Shown: positions 17,399 through 26,823 of the stretch, in pieces
How positions within the stretch are numbered: position 1 is the stretch's first letter
How the letters are laid out: each line of letters opens with the position of its first letter
NCBI GenBank assembly: GCA_041821265.1
Contig: JBGUEQ010000005.1
Span: 59,402 to 123,401 of the forward strand
DNA: 64,000 nucleotides
Source: Lachnotalea sp041821265
GTDB taxonomy: Bacteria; Bacillota; Clostridia; Lachnospirales; Lachnospiraceae
Reading direction: 5' to 3'
Position numbers and translations under genes: made by a program
Notes under the pieces: model-generated
Seen by the model: the letters and a program-made list of their open reading frames with translations, nothing else
Told to the model about the DNA's origin: nothing
The model's database searches: none

Positions 17399-19266
17399 GA
17401 TTAGAGACAAGAGCAGATCTGCAAGCAGCTAGGGATTGTGCAATTAACAAAATGAAAAAAGAAGATTGTCGTATTTTAATCTGTGCCGGAACTGGCTGTC
17501 TTGCTGGTGGTTCGGGTAAAATTTATAATAAATTAAAAGAATTAGCACAAGGTGTAGAAGGTGTTACATTAGAATTTGGACCAGAAGTTGCACATGTAGG
17601 AGTTCATCCAAGTGGTTGCCATGGTTTTTGTGAGTTGGGACCCTTAGTTCGTATTGAGCCTTGGAATTATCTTTATATCAAAGTAAAAGAAGAAGATTGT
17701 GAAGAAATATTTAATACAACAATCTTAAAAGGTCAACCAGTAGAACGTTTGATGTATCAACAAGATGGAAAAGTATATCCTGAACAGGAAAGTATTCCAT
17801 TTTATGCAAAACAAACAAGACTTGTACTTAAAAATTGTGGACAAATCAATGCGGAAGACATAGATGAATATATTGCATCTGGTGGATATGAAGCATTGGA
17901 AAAAGCATTGTTCGAGATGTCACCTGTTGAAATTATAGATGAAATAATGGAAGCAAATCTACGTGGACGAGGCGGCGGTGGTTTCCAAACTGGATATAAA
18001 TGGAAGCAAGTTGCAAAACAGCCTGAAACGACTCGTTATGTTGTATGTAACGGTGACGAGGGAGATCCAGGAGCATTTATGGATCGAAGCGTTATGGAAG
18101 GTGATCCTCATAAGATGATTGAGGGTATGATTATTGCAGGGTTTGCGGTAGGAGCACAAGAAGGATATATTTATGTTCGTGCAGAATATCCTTTGGCAAT
18201 TAAACGTTTGAAACTAGCAATTATGCAAGCAGAAGAATGTGGAATCTTAGGCGACAATATTTTAGGTTCTGGTTATAATTTCCGTATACATATTAATCGT
18301 GGTGCAGGAGCATTTGTCTGTGGTGAAGGTAGTGCGTTGACAGCATCGATTGAAGGGGAAAGAGGCATGCCTCGTACGAAACCGCCAAGAACGGTAGAAC
18401 AGGGACTATTTGCAAAACCAACCGTATTAAATAATGTGGAGACCTATGCCAATGTTTCTATGATTATTAAAAATGGTGCAAAATGGTATCAAGGAATTGG
18501 AACAGATGGAAGCTCTGGAACAAAAGCATTTGCTATTACCGGAAGTGTAAATAATACTGGCTTGATTGAAGTACCAATGGGTACAACATTACGTGAAATC
18601 GTTTTCGATATTGGTGGTGGAGTTAAGAATGACGCAGCTTTTAAGGCTGTCCAAATTGGTGGCCCATCTGGTGGATGTTTAGTTACAAGTAACTTAGATG
18701 TTAAACTTGACTTCGATTCGCTAAAGAAATTAGGTGCTATGATTGGTTCTGGCGGTCTAGTTGTTATGGACGAAGGAACTTGTATGGTAGAAGTAGCACG
18801 TTTCTTTATGAATTTTACACAGAATGAAAGTTGTGGTAAATGTGTACCTTGTCGTGAAGGTACAAAGAGAATGCTAGAAATCTTAGAACGTATTGTAGAA
18901 GGTAAAGGTTCTTTAGAAGATTTAGATTTACTAGAAGAGTTGGGAGAAGCAATCACTGCAACGGCGCTTTGTGGTCTAGGAAAAAGTGCAGCACTTCCAG
19001 TACTTAGTACATTAAAGAATTTCCGTGAAGAATATGTAGAACACGTTGTTGATAAACGTTGTAAAACAGGGAACTGTCAGGCAATGATTCAGTATAAAAT
19101 CAACCCTGAAACTTGTAAAGGCTGTTCAAAATGTGCACGTAATTGTCCGGTTAATGCAATTAGTGGAAAAGTAAAAGAACCATTTATGATTGACAGTGAG
19201 AAATGTATTAAGTGTGGCGCGTGCGTGGAAAATTGTCCATTTGGTGCAATTTATACAGAAAACTAG
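17395..19266 (+). CDS. hydB: electron-bifurcating [FeFe]-hydrogenase, HydB / NuoF-like subunit
   Basis: A 623-residue NADH-binding subunit. An N-terminal thioredoxin-like [2Fe-2S] domain has ligands in CAGTGCLAGG and HPSGCHGFCELGP. The NuoF core has LRGRGGGGFQTGYKW for NADH and FMN, CGEGSALTASIEGERGMPR, and a [4Fe-4S] site in ESCGKCVPCREGTKRM. The C terminus adds two ferredoxin clusters, CKGCSKCARNCPVNA and CIKCGACVENCPFGA. This domain set is that of HydB in bifurcating hydrogenases, which couple NADH and reduced ferredoxin to hydrogen formation. It lies between hydC (4-base overlap) and hydA (15-base gap). Confidence 0.95.
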   Translation: MRLETRADLQAARDCAINKMKKEDCRILICAGTGCLAGGSGKIYNKLKELAQGVEGVTLEFGPEVAHVGVHPSGCHGFCELGPLVRIEPWNYLYIKVKEEDCEEIFNTTILKGQPVERLMYQQDGKVYPEQESIPFYAKQTRLVLKNCGQINAEDIDEYIASGGYEALEKALFEMSPVEIIDEIMEANLRGRGGGGFQTGYKWKQVAKQPETTRYVVCNGDEGDPGAFMDRSVMEGDPHKMIEGMIIAGFAVGAQEGYIYVRAEYPLAIKRLKLAIMQAEECGILGDNILGSGYNFRIHINRGAGAFVCGEGSALTASIEGERGMPRTKPPRTVEQGLFAKPTVLNNVETYANVSMIIKNGAKWYQGIGTDGSSGTKAFAITGSVNNTGLIEVPMGTTLREIVFDIGGGVKNDAAFKAVQIGGPSGGCLVTSNLDVKLDFDSLKKLGAMIGSGGLVVMDEGTCMVEVARFFMNFTQNESCGKCVPCREGTKRMLEILERIVEGKGSLEDLDLLEELGEAITATALCGLGKSAALPVLSTLKNFREEYVEHVVDKRCKTGNCQAMIQYKINPETCKGCSKCARNCPVNAISGKVKEPFMIDSEKCIKCGACVENCPFGAIYTEN

Positions 19267-19281
19267 GAGGATAAGTTTATT

Positions 19282-20976
19282 ATGGATTTTATAACAATAG
19301 ATACAAAGCGCATACCCATTGAAGGAGAAAAAAATGTTCTTTCTTTGATTCGTAAGGCTGGTATAGATTTACCAACATTTTGTTACCATTCTGAGCTTTC
19401 CATCTATGGAGCTTGTAGAATGTGTGTAGTGGAAGATGATCGCGGACGTATTTTTGCTTCTTGTTCTGAACAACCAAGGGCAGGAATGATTATTTTTACA
19501 AATACCAAGAGAATTCAATCATATCGTCAATTGATTATTGAACTTTTACTTTCCTCACATTGTAGAGACTGTACAACCTGTCAGAAAAACGGTTCCTGTT
19601 CTTTACAGGATTTGGCATATCGTGTTGGAGTACATGCGGTTCGTTTTTTGAATAATAAGAAGATAATACCTATTGATATGAGTTCACCATCCATTGTTCG
19701 TGATCCGAATAAATGTATTTTATGTGGGGATTGTGTGCGTACTTGTGATGAAATTCAAGGTGTAGGTGCAATTGATTTCGCTTTTAGAGGTTCCAATACA
19801 CAAGTTATGCCAGCATTTAATAGACAATTATCAGAAACAGATTGTGTTGGATGTGGACAGTGTGTCACAGTATGTCCAACAGCAGCAATTTCTGTTCGAA
19901 CCAATGTAACAGAGATATGGGATGCAATTGATGATCCTAATATTCGAGTGGTAGCACAGATAGCACCAGCGGTTCGAGTTGCAATTGGGGAAAGCTTCAA
20001 TCTTCCAAAAGGTGAGAATAGCTTTGGAAAATTAGTGTCATCATTACGTGTGATGGGATTTGATGAAATTTATGATACAAGTTTTGCAGCTGATTTAACG
20101 GTTATGGAGGAATCGAAGGAGTTAGGAGAACGTCTTGAGAAAAATGAGAAGCTCCCATTATTTACTTCTTGTTGCCCAGGCTGGGTGAAATACTGCGAAA
20201 GTAAATATCCAGAGTTTATAGAAAATATTTCTACGTGTCGTTCACCACAGGGAATGTTTTCTCCACTTATTAAAGATTACTTCAAAGAAAAAGATGCTAA
20301 AGATAATAAGCAAACAATAGTGGTTGCGATTATGCCTTGTACAGCTAAAAAAGGTGAAATTTTAAGACCAGATAATTTTACAGAGGGCAAACAGGATACC
20401 GATTATGTTATCACGACACAAGAAGTGATTCGTATGATAAAGCAGGTTGGAATTCAGTTTGAAACATTGGAAGCAGAAGCAGGTGATATGCCATTTGCTG
20501 TTGCGTCTGGTGGTGGTAAAATTTTCGGAACAACTGGTGGTGTAACAGAAGCAGTTCTTCGTAGACTTGCCAAAGAGAAGAGCTATCAGAATCTGAAAGA
20601 AATTAGCTATATTGGAGTCAGAGGTGAAGAAACAGTGAAAGAAGCTACCGTTACTTTAGGTGACAGAGAAGTTAAAATTGCTGTTGTACATGGCTTGGGT
20701 GAAACTGGTAGACTTTTAGATAGAATAAAGTCAGGTGAAGTTACTTATGATTTTGTTGAAGTTATGGCCTGTCGTAGAGGCTGTATCATGGGTGGCGGAC
20801 AACCTGCATTTGCTGGAAGCAGAACAAAGAAGAGCAGAATGGATGGACTTTACAAAGTAGATGTCATGTCAAATATTCGCTATTCCGATGAGAATCCAGT
20901 TTTAATGCAAATGTATGCAACTTCCATTAAGGGAAAAGAGCATAAGCTGTTTCATAGAAATTTAACTAATAAATAA
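19282..20976 (+). CDS. hydA: [FeFe]-hydrogenase catalytic subunit HydA
   Basis: A 564-residue hydrogenase. The N terminus carries a [2Fe-2S] domain (FCYHSELSIYGACRMCVVE), then the His-Cys3 cluster HCRDCTTCQKNGSC and two [4Fe-4S] motifs (CILCGDCVRTC, CVGCGQCVTVCP). The H-cluster motifs are intact: TSCCPGW near 294, MPCTAKKGE near 351 and VMACRRGCIMGGGQP near 493. It reduces protons or oxidises hydrogen in the cytosol together with HydB and HydC. No maturation genes hydE, hydF or hydG are in the window. AGGAGG lies just before the start. Length is usual for the bifurcating type. Confidence 0.97.
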   Translation: MDFITIDTKRIPIEGEKNVLSLIRKAGIDLPTFCYHSELSIYGACRMCVVEDDRGRIFASCSEQPRAGMIIFTNTKRIQSYRQLIIELLLSSHCRDCTTCQKNGSCSLQDLAYRVGVHAVRFLNNKKIIPIDMSSPSIVRDPNKCILCGDCVRTCDEIQGVGAIDFAFRGSNTQVMPAFNRQLSETDCVGCGQCVTVCPTAAISVRTNVTEIWDAIDDPNIRVVAQIAPAVRVAIGESFNLPKGENSFGKLVSSLRVMGFDEIYDTSFAADLTVMEESKELGERLEKNEKLPLFTSCCPGWVKYCESKYPEFIENISTCRSPQGMFSPLIKDYFKEKDAKDNKQTIVVAIMPCTAKKGEILRPDNFTEGKQDTDYVITTQEVIRMIKQVGIQFETLEAEAGDMPFAVASGGGKIFGTTGGVTEAVLRRLAKEKSYQNLKEISYIGVRGEETVKEATVTLGDREVKIAVVHGLGETGRLLDRIKSGEVTYDFVEVMACRRGCIMGGGQPAFAGSRTKKSRMDGLYKVDVMSNIRYSDENPVLMQMYATSIKGKEHKLFHRNLTNK

Positions 20977-20997
20977 ATAATGATAGACATAAAGAAT

Positions 20998-21059
20998 AGG
21001 GTGACTGCAGGAAACGTATTGCTTATACAGCAAAATTTCCTGTTAGGTCTCCTTTTTTT
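20998..21059 (+). terminator. terminator after hydA
   Basis: GCAGGAAA (21007-21014) pairs with TTTCCTGT (21036-21043), with imperfect outer pairing, and is followed by a seven-T run. It closes the hydCBA operon. Confidence 0.65.
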
Positions 21060-21292
21060 GAGTATATAAAGAAAGAATAGACAGTCATGTATGCTAGAGG
21101 GCATTTATTTATGTCTTTTTATTGTGATAAAAATAAACAAAAAAAATCCGATAAAATCATAATATATACGAAAATAATAAATTACATTGTTGATATATCA
21201 AAATGTATGTATTATATAAAGTACATAGCTATTCTTTTATTGAAAATAATAGAATAAGAGGGGTTAATCAATTAAATCAAAGGGGGAGTTTT

Positions 21293-22567
21293 ATGCAAAT
21301 TATCCAAAAGATACAACTTAGCAAGTGGAATCATGGGGTAGATACCGCCATACATTTAGGGGTGGGCATATTCATTAGTATGATGATGCTCTTAGCTACA
21401 AGCACTACAGTAAGAGCTGCAAATTATTATATTTCACCAACTGGAAGTGACAGTAACCAAGGTACCTACAGTTCACCTTACAAAAGCATTACCCAAGCTC
21501 AAGCAGCAGCTACTTCGGGAGATACAGTATATATGCTTGGAGGCACCTATAGCGATTTTACCATTGCAAGTTCTGATAGCAATTACAATTATGTTAATGA
21601 CATTACAAAAAGTGGAATAACTTATCGAGCATATTCTTCAACAACACCACCTATTTTTGATTTTTCCAACATAACGACATCCAAACGTGTTGCTGCTTTT
21701 CGCATAGCTAGTAATGTAAGTAATGTTACTTTTTTATGCATGAAAGTTACGAACGTACCTGTCGGTAGCCAAAAGCAATCGGAATGTTTTCGAATCGAGG
21801 GAAATGCTACTTTTAATCAAGTATATTGTTATAATAATGAAGCAAACGGTTTTTACTTTACAAATAATGGAACCGGAAATTGTATTAAGTGCGATTCTTA
21901 TAATAATATTGCATCAACTAGTACATCCATTGGAAATACAGACGGATTTGGTGCACATGGAAATGGGGTAGTGTTTCAATATTGTCGAGCATGGTATTGT
22001 AGTGATGATGGTTATGACTGTATCACTTCAAAAGGATCTAATACGTTTGATACTTGTTGGGCATATAATATGACGGCAGGTGGAGATTCCAATGGATTTA
22101 AAATTGGAGGATATGGAACTGGAACCGTTCCAAGTACCGTTCCTGTACATACCGTTAAATACTGTTTATCTGCCAATAACAATGCACATGGTTTCTATGC
22201 AAATCATCAGCCAGGACAATCGGCTACCTGGACTTACAATACGGCATACAATAATTCACATGGTAATTATAATATGTTAGAAAGAGTAAGTACTACAGAT
22301 TCTACCGATATTTCAGGAACTAGAGAAATATTACATTACAACATAGCATATGCGGGAACTATTATTGAGTATGCAAACCTTGCGGCGGCAAATGTAACAA
22401 ATAATTCTTGGACAAAGAGTGGAGTTACTGTTTCTAGTGCAGATTTTCAAAGTTTAGATGCCAGTCAAATGACAAATTCCAGAGGTGCAAACGGTGTATT
22501 ACCTACCATTACATTTATGCATCTAAATAGTAATAGTGATTTAAGTGGTTTGGGATGTTTTAACTGA
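21293..22567 (+). CDS. secreted pectate lyase, PL9-like right-handed beta-helix
   Basis: A 424-residue secreted enzyme. A signal peptide of about 42 residues ends TSTTVRA before ANYYISPTGSDSNQGT, the standard N-terminal strand of PL9-type lyases. The helix region contains GNTDGFGAHGNGVVFQYCRA, SDDGYDCITSKGSNTF and DSNGFKIGGYG. The lysine near residue 270 corresponds to the PL9 catalytic base, and the aspartates to calcium ligands. It should cut polygalacturonate or rhamnogalacturonan outside the cell. The ATG at 21293 follows a GGGGGAG ribosome-binding site. The longer reading begins with non-signal sequence. It has no carbohydrate-binding module. Together with the GH4 enzyme it points to pectin use. 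Confidence 0.85.
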   Translation: MQIIQKIQLSKWNHGVDTAIHLGVGIFISMMMLLATSTTVRAANYYISPTGSDSNQGTYSSPYKSITQAQAAATSGDTVYMLGGTYSDFTIASSDSNYNYVNDITKSGITYRAYSSTTPPIFDFSNITTSKRVAAFRIASNVSNVTFLCMKVTNVPVGSQKQSECFRIEGNATFNQVYCYNNEANGFYFTNNGTGNCIKCDSYNNIASTSTSIGNTDGFGAHGNGVVFQYCRAWYCSDDGYDCITSKGSNTFDTCWAYNMTAGGDSNGFKIGGYGTGTVPSTVPVHTVKYCLSANNNAHGFYANHQPGQSATWTYNTAYNNSHGNYNMLERVSTTDSTDISGTREILHYNIAYAGTIIEYANLAAANVTNNSWTKSGVTVSSADFQSLDASQMTNSRGANGVLPTITFMHLNSNSDLSGLGCFN

Positions 22568-22629
22568 TTGCGCATTTTAGAAAATAGTATCTAAATTTCA
22601 GTGTGGAATAATGATAAAGAGGTACACTT

Positions 22630-23463
22630 ATGAGAAATAGCTTAAAAAGATTTAAAATTGCGAACCTACTTTTTATTTTTATATTAATTGGATTGATAGG
22701 GATCTTTTCTTTGGGGTTCATAAAGTCCATACATAAAACTTCAGCAATAAATGTAGCGTCAAAAGAACTAAGCATAGTTCTAGGTGACGGTATTACAATG
22801 GAGTTTGTTTGTATAGACAGTGGATCTTTCTTGATGGGGTCCTATGAGGAGGAAGGAGACAGTGATGAAACACCAAGACATAAGGTTACAATTACGAAAC
22901 CATTTTATATTGGAAAATACGAAGTAACACAAGAACAGTGGGAAAAAGTGATGGGAAATAATCCAAGTGAATTAAAAGGAGAAAAAAATCCTGTTGATAC
23001 GGTCAGTTGGAATGACTGCATAGAATTTACAGAAGAACTTAAGACTATTACTGGTAGGGAGTTTACACTTCCTACCGAAGCACAATGGGAATATGCTTGT
23101 CGAGCAGGAACTACGACAAAATGGTTTTTTGGGGATGATGAAAATAACGCGGATCTGTATGGATGGATTGATTCTAATTCTCAAAAAACAACGCATCCAG
23201 TAGGAATGTTGCAGCCAAATGCATGGGGACTTTATGATATGTACGGTAATCTTTCGGAGTGGTGTAAAGATTGGTATCAAAATTCGTATTTAGAAACAGA
23301 GGCTGTTGATCCAGCGGGTCCAGAAGTGGGTGATTCCCATGTGGTACGAGGCGGAGGATGGGGAGAATTTCCGGATAATGCACGTTCCTCCTACAGAAAT
23401 GCAAATGGAGAAAATGGTGAAAATAACGGAACAGGCTTTCGTTGTGTCATGTATCTGGAATAG
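22630..23463 (+). CDS. membrane-anchored SUMF1/FGE-fold protein, probably non-catalytic
   Basis: A 277-residue protein with a hydrophobic N-terminal anchor (residues 14-33) and a formylglycine-generating-enzyme fold. Family landmarks are GSFLMGSYEEEGDSDETPRH, YEVTQEQWEKVMG, NPVDTVSWNDC, LPTEAQWEYACRAGT, GLYDMYGNLSEWC, VVRGGGW and a final GFRCV. The two active-site cysteines of true FGE normally follow the RGGS segment. Here that segment reads RGGGWGEFPDNARSSYRN, with no cysteine, so sulfatase maturation is unlikely. Many such domains act as binding or structural modules on the cell surface. It follows the PL9 lyase by 62 bases and may be co-transcribed. Confidence 0.78.
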   Translation: MRNSLKRFKIANLLFIFILIGLIGIFSLGFIKSIHKTSAINVASKELSIVLGDGITMEFVCIDSGSFLMGSYEEEGDSDETPRHKVTITKPFYIGKYEVTQEQWEKVMGNNPSELKGEKNPVDTVSWNDCIEFTEELKTITGREFTLPTEAQWEYACRAGTTTKWFFGDDENNADLYGWIDSNSQKTTHPVGMLQPNAWGLYDMYGNLSEWCKDWYQNSYLETEAVDPAGPEVGDSHVVRGGGWGEFPDNARSSYRNANGENGENNGTGFRCVMYLE

Positions 23464-23491
23464 CAGACAACTTCTTATGGAAGCAATGTAA

Positions 23492-23944
23492 TTGCAATTC
23501 AGTGTGCCTGAATTTAACTTATCTACGGATAAGGTTTATAAGATAATTATTGAAAACGAAAAATCACTAATCATGGATGATGATATCATGGATTTTCTTG
23601 AATTGATAGATAGAGTTCATGATATAGCAGCCATGATTATTGGAGTTTTTTCTGGTAAATTGAGCATTATATTAATTTTTTTATTATCATTTATTAGTTT
23701 AAGAATATATGCAGGAGGGGTTCATCTAGAAAATAAATTAGCATGTTATTTATTTTCAAATCTTATTTTAATAATACCATTATACGGAAATAAATTTTAT
23801 TTACAATTTATTTCAAGTACTAATAAATTAACATTGTTTGGATTGGTTGTTTTAATAATTTTATTTTTGAACCCAGTTGAGAGTATAAGGAGGAAATATG
23901 ACGCAGGAGGTGGGGGGGGGAGATGGACTACAGATTATAAATGA
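23492..23944 (+). pseudogene. chimeric relic: RRE-like N terminus joined to an AgrB fragment
   Basis: The 150-codon frame joins two unrelated pieces. Codons 1-~40 (PEFNLSTDKVYKII to DFLELIDRVHDI) are nearly the same as the start of the small RRE-like protein at 24290. From codon ~42 (AAMIIGVFSGKLSII onward) it copies residues ~41-125 of AgrB at 27208, including RIYAGGVHLENKLAC with both catalytic residues. It then runs out into a glycine-rich tail. The AgrB piece lacks the first 40 and last ~70 residues. The join and nearby duplicates suggest recombination between repeated peptide-system genes. It has no good start codon (TTG at 23492). Confidence 0.75.
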
Positions 23945-24289
23945 AATATTAGTTGGATATAATTCTTATTTAAAAATGGTATGATTAGGTATAATATGTG
24001 GTGAATCAATAGGAAATCATTGCGAGCCATTGATAATAAACACTGTAAAAAAATACTTCCTCAGAATTACAAAGTAGATATAATATAACACTCTAAAATT
24101 GATGTAAGTACATTAGCGAACAACATGACAAGTATTTGTAGAGAAGTAGAAAATATTAATGATAAGCTAAAGTACTATGAGACATGGATAAAATTTTATA
24201 AAAAATTAGAATGTACCCATTAATATGTTTTTTCTCTATTTGTAAAAAAGAAGAATGATAACCAACCAACAGTAATTAACGTTATTGAG

Positions 24290-24523
24290 GTGAATAGTGA
24301 GACTGGTTTAAATCATATATTAAGTGTGCCTAAATTTAAATTATCTACTGATAAAGTTTATAAGATAATTTTTGAAAACGGAAAATCACTAATTGTGGAT
24401 GATGATATCATGGCTTTTCTTGAATTGATAGATGGAGTTCATGATATATCAGAGCTGTTACAAATGTTTTTTTACGAAAAGAAATATCTTGATAATAATG
24501 ATGCAATTATTCAAAAATATTGA
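24290..24523 (+). CDS. small RRE/PqqD-like protein
   Basis: A 77-residue protein with a GTG start behind TTGAGG. The pattern LSTDKVYKIIFENGKSLIVD followed by DDIMAFLELIDGVHDISELL resembles PqqD-type RiPP recognition elements, in which short strands precede a helical part and bind leader peptides. No partner enzyme follows. The frame stops after ~20 further residues and the next 380 bases (24524-24903) hold nothing recognisable. It may be a truncated N-terminal domain of a lost maturase. A near copy of its first 40 codons lies in the chimeric relic 800 bases upstream. The family call is moderate. Confidence 0.45.
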   Translation: MNSETGLNHILSVPKFKLSTDKVYKIIFENGKSLIVDDDIMAFLELIDGVHDISELLQMFFYEKKYLDNNDAIIQKY

Positions 24524-24903
24524 AGATAGTTACGGATTTAGTCACTGACAATAATATAAGTCTTAAATCGTAAGTAAAATGTATTAAGATTAATAAGAGC
24601 AAATTTTCATGATTAAGTCAACATGTAGCATTTTTATTAATCGTAAGTTTATACCATTTTCAATAGTAGTATGATATACTTTTGAATATGCAAATAACTG
24701 CTACCGACAAAATTGGGCTTTACACTCATAATAATAACATTCCGCGAAATATTAAGAACAACGGAATAAATGTGAGAACTGATGGTTGACAATGATATAT
24801 GAGAAAACAATTTACTTTTATGTAATGAGTTTCGTATAACAGAAATAGTCGAGCTTAAACGTAAATAATATAATAAATTAAAATAATAAATTGAGGTGTA
24901 TTT

Positions 24904-25269
24904 ATGAACCAATGTACATATTGTGGCAAAAAGATTGATGATGTATATTACAATTATGACGACTCTAAATATTGTTCTGAAACATGTAAGGAGAAAGGTA
25001 TTAAATTTAATCAATTTGCAATAAAATTCAAACTATTATTTTTTATATTAATATTAGTATGTACCTGTGTGATTACTATTGGTGCATTCATACCTTCACC
25101 ATTAATATGGGTAGGTATTGGTGTGGCTATGTTAGCTATTCTTATCTTCGTTTTACCAATGGCAACGCCACAATCTATAGATAGTATTGGAATTAGAAAA
25201 TCAATCATAGTATGTCGCATTTTATCAATCATTTCCTTACTATTAGGTTTTTGGATGATATTCCAATAA
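24904..25269 (+). CDS. zinc-ribbon membrane protein, two or three spans (paralogue of 48473)
   Basis: A 121-residue protein. The N terminus holds a four-cysteine zinc ribbon, CTYCGKKI...YCSETC (residues 4-27), followed by hydrophobic segments at about 42-60, 63-85 and 98-118. The gene at 48473 has the same plan (CKYCNKTF...YCSVEC, then FPTPQG in place of MATPQS). The two are therefore paralogues placed at opposite ends of the peptide island. No function is known to me. Small multi-span proteins beside antimicrobial peptide genes often give self-protection, which is only a guess here. The start ATG follows TTGAGGTG. Confidence 0.6.
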   Translation: MNQCTYCGKKIDDVYYNYDDSKYCSETCKEKGIKFNQFAIKFKLLFFILILVCTCVITIGAFIPSPLIWVGIGVAMLAILIFVLPMATPQSIDSIGIRKSIIVCRILSIISLLLGFWMIFQ

Positions 25270-25307
25270 CAGATAAATAGGAATAAAATTTATATCATAA
25301 TCTGAAT

Positions 25308-25559
25308 TTGGGTATTATCAGACACAGAAAGCGGCGTATAATTACATTATTAAAAAATGAAAAAATGTCTGCTGGCCATATTGCAGAAGAATTGAATATA
25401 ACTCCTGCTGCATTATCCTATCATCTGAAAAAATTAAAATCTGCTCAACTAATTTATGAAACTAAATATAAGAACTATGTTTATTATGAATTAGATACTA
25501 CGGTTTTTGATGATATCTTATTATGGATGGTGGAATTGAAAGGGGGAAATAAAAAATGA
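25308..25559 (+). CDS. sdpR: ArsR-family winged-helix regulator, SdpR-like, short N terminus
   Basis: An 83-residue winged-helix protein. RRIITLLKNEKMSAGHIAEE then LNITPAALSYHLKKLKSAQL is the ArsR helix-turn-helix, and YVYYELDTTVFDDILLWM is the typical SdpR C terminus. Compared with SdpR (~90 residues) the first helix is short or altered, and the start would be a TTG (25308) without a clear ribosome-binding site. A small change may have damaged the 5' end. Its TGA overlaps the ATG of the sdpI gene (ATGA). In Bacillus this pair controls and provides immunity to the SdpC toxin. No sdpC is seen here. Confidence 0.7.
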   Translation: MGIIRHRKRRIITLLKNEKMSAGHIAEELNITPAALSYHLKKLKSAQLIYETKYKNYVYYELDTTVFDDILLWMVELKGGNKK

Positions 25560-26217
25560 ATAAAATAAAAAAAGTTTATTATACCTTAATGTTTATACCT
25601 TTATTTGTTACTTGTATTAGTCTTATGTTTTACCGAAACAAATACCTGCACATTTCAATTTGAATGAAGTGACACGTTGGGGGAGCAAATTTGAATCTTT
25701 AATTTTACCACTTATTACAATAATGTTTGGTTTTTTTCTTATGGAAATGGGAAAAATAGCTAGTAAAAAAGAGTCTGAAAAAAATAATAATAATGAAAGA
25801 GTAGCTATGCTTTCAGGATTGGGAGCGTTATTTGTATTTAATATATTAACTCTCTTTTTTCTATATGTTGACTTTAAAAGTGTTAAAAATTTAAACGATT
25901 TACCTATCGATTTATATAGTATGTTATTTGTGGTTACTGGAATTACATTAATAGTCACTGGAAATTATATGCCAAAATGTAAGTACAATAGTTTGATAGG
26001 ATTGAGAACCACGTGGAGTATGAAAAATGAAATAACATGGGCTAAATCTCAAAAATTTGGTGGTATCTGCTTTATATTAACAGGAATATTAATGCTATTT
26101 GGAAATTCACTTTTTATACGTGGTTATTATTGTATTATTTATTCGGCTCTATTAATGGCGTGTGATTTAATCGTTTCAATAATATACACGTATTATGTAA
26201 GTAAAATATCTCAATAA
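25556..26217 (+). pseudogene. sdpI: SdpI-family immunity protein, single-base frameshift
   Basis: ATG 25556 overlaps the sdpR stop. The first 27 codons give a normal SdpI first span (KVYYTLMFIPLFVTCISLMF), then the frame shifts. The continuing frame reads LPKQIPAHFNLNEVTRWGSK, four more spans, and the SdpI signature GNYMPKCKYNSLIGLRTTW with TWAKSQKFGG. Adding one T in the run at about 25628-25631 restores a full ~220-residue SdpI protein. So the gene is either recently inactivated, phase-variable at a homopolymer, or hit by a sequencing error. SdpI proteins are membrane immunity and signalling proteins. Confidence 0.8.
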
Positions 26218-26295
26218 TTAAAATTAGGCTATAATATAGTAATATCCGTGTTTAAAGCTCGAATAACATTTCAAAGATTTGAAGGAGATAATATT

Positions 26296-26634
26296 ATGTT
26301 TGTGTTGTGGATTATTATAATGATTTTTATTGTTTTAACAATTATACTATTAAGTGGAAAGGGAAGTAACCTTGTTGCAGGTTTTAACACATTACCTCAA
26401 GAGCAGAAAGATAAATTTGATAAAAAGAAACTAAGTAGGGATACTGGATTCTTTCTCGTATTTGTTGATATAGGTCTCATAGCATTAGGAATATATGTAA
26501 GCGTAAGAGTTGAATCTAGAACTGACATCACTGCAATATCCAATGAAATAACGATAGTAGCTTTATTATTCCTTGCTTATTTAATTCTTCTTCTTGTAAT
26601 TTGGATGTTACGTGGACGAAAGAAATATAATTAG
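26296..26634 (+). CDS. DUF3784-type two- or three-span membrane protein
   Basis: A 112-residue protein. Span one (residues 2-21) is followed by GKGSNLVAGFNTLPQEQKDK and FDKKKLSRDTG, the DUF3784 signature. Two more spans (about 52-72 and 84-104) precede a basic tail. The family is common in Firmicutes and has no defined function. It often lies near SdpI and transporter genes, as here. The ATG at 26296 follows GAAGGAG. The longer reading adds 16 residues. A terminator follows within 90 bases. Confidence 0.7.
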   Translation: MFVLWIIIMIFIVLTIILLSGKGSNLVAGFNTLPQEQKDKFDKKKLSRDTGFFLVFVDIGLIALGIYVSVRVESRTDITAISNEITIVALLFLAYLILLLVIWMLRGRKKYN

Positions 26635-26705
26635 TGTTCATTTTAATATTTTGATTTTCAAGAATTTTTATGACGTTTAAGCACGAGTATTTATAGAAAT
26701 AGCAC

Positions 26706-26737
26706 AAAAATGCAGGTCCTTTGGGACCTGTATTTTT
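26706..26737 (+). terminator. Rho-independent terminator
   Basis: CAGGTCC (26713-26719) pairs with GGACCTG (26724-26730), extended by A/T pairs, and is followed by a T-rich run. It separates the sdp/DUF3784 genes from the agr genes. Confidence 0.8.
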
Positions 26738-26823
26738 GTGTGGCAGACAAGTTCCACCAGTTTGGTTAAACTGAGACAATTTCGTGTATTAGAAAAAGAG
26801 GTTACTATGCATACTCTAAAAAT

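Noticed and set aside
22630..23463. Sulfatase-maturing formylglycine-generating enzyme
   Set aside because: The catalytic cysteines are missing and no sulfatase gene is in the window.
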